From RUG563 sp964549135 (GTDB lineage: Bacteria; Bacillota; Clostridia; Christensenellales; Aristaeellaceae): a DNA stretch of 34,037 bases. This document shows positions 33,816 to 34,037 of this stretch, one piece after another. How positions within the stretch are numbered: position 1 is the first letter of the stretch; every line of letters begins with the position of its first letter. The stretch is taken from assembly GCA_964549135.1 (NCBI GenBank), contig CAZJUJ010000025.1, forward strand, positions 1 to 34,037. The letters are read 5' to 3'. The translations under genes and the position numbers were made by a program. Under the pieces are notes generated by a model. The model was given only the letters and a program-made list of their open reading frames with translations, was not told the DNA's origin and did not search any database.

Positions 33816-34037
33816 TCAAAAAAGTTCTCGACAATACCGATTCCTTCTGGATTATTTACATACTCTATGCTATCATACATACAAGCCATCCATACCATGC
33901 CATCAAGCGTGACCGCTGATAGCCGGGTGGTGATAGATTTTTGATAGCAAAATCTCGGATAGACCATAGAATAAAGATAATCTGTATAATTCAAACCACC
34001 ACGAGCCACATCGTCTAAACAAGAAAGTTTAGATTCC
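33758..34037 (-). CDS. Possible 3' part of a gene running off the right edge
   Basis: On the minus strand a frame is open from the window edge to a stop at 33758 and reads like protein (ARGGLNYTDYLYSMVYPRF, YQKSITTRLSAVTLDGMVWM, ACMYDSIEYVNNPEGIGIVE). It overlaps the end of the GNAT gene by about 58 bp, which is unusual, so it may be a decayed fragment. I recognise no family. If it is not coding, 33816-34037 is simply an A+T-rich intergenic stretch. Confidence 0.3.
   Translation of the reverse strand, partial: ESKLSCLDDVARGGLNYTDYLYSMVYPRFCYQKSITTRLSAVTLDGMVWMACMYDSIEYVNNPEGIGIVENFFDYRSIQIPSSLISALGRLR

Overview
The window looks like chromosomal DNA of a Clostridia-type bacterium (Bacillota), probably an uncultured gut or rumen lineage. 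The grounds are strong AGGAGG-type ribosome binding sites, a YesM/YesN-type two-component pair, a sugar ABC transporter with no ATPase gene of its own, and hairpin-plus-T-run terminators. I recognised no tRNA, rRNA, CRISPR array or transposase. The species cannot be named from sequence alone.

Region A (1-9083) is one co-directional block with visibly lower G+C than the middle of the window (about 47% in one line counted by eye, against about 62% in a line of the xylulokinase gene). From a good promoter (52-80) it encodes a zinc-ribbon protein, a first dynamin-like GTPase, a second one with a hydrophobic membrane segment, an M48-family metallopeptidase, a third dynamin-like GTPase, a possible 34-residue one-helix membrane peptide, a small acidic protein and a Sel1/TPR-repeat protein. 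The three GTPases share the same P-loop, but only the middle one keeps a canonical NKxD (G4) motif. A dynamin trio with a built-in M48 protease is the best candidate here for an undescribed system. It recalls the mitochondrial pairing of the M48 protease OMA1 with the dynamin OPA1, although that is an analogy and not proof.

Region B (9127-16746) handles pentose sensing and entry into metabolism. It holds an AraC-type regulator with its own terminator, then xylulokinase (xylB), an L-fucose/L-arabinose-isomerase-fold protein, a YesM-like sensor kinase and a YesN-like response regulator. No classical xylose isomerase (xylA) is present, so the isomerase-fold protein may fill that step.

Region C (16773-25740) is a xylan-oligosaccharide operon: a secreted sugar-binding protein, two permeases, a cytoplasmic clan-A glycosidase, an exported GH39-like xylosidase and a cytoplasmic GH3 beta-xylosidase. 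It ends at a terminator that works in both directions. Region D (25818-33097) has a leftward FAD-dependent oxidoreductase. Divergent from it are uxaB, uxaA, a xylose-isomerase-like TIM-barrel protein and a secreted DUF6273-like protein with three homologous C-terminal repeats. Together C and D suggest use of a xylan or pectin-type plant cell wall glycan: import, trimming to xylose, isomerisation and phosphorylation to xylulose 5-phosphate, plus reduction and dehydration of a hexuronate toward KDG.

Region E (33098-34037) holds a 7-bp tandem repeat, two structurally related hairpins with compensating stem changes, a GNAT acetyltransferase and a possible gene fragment running off the right edge on the minus strand.
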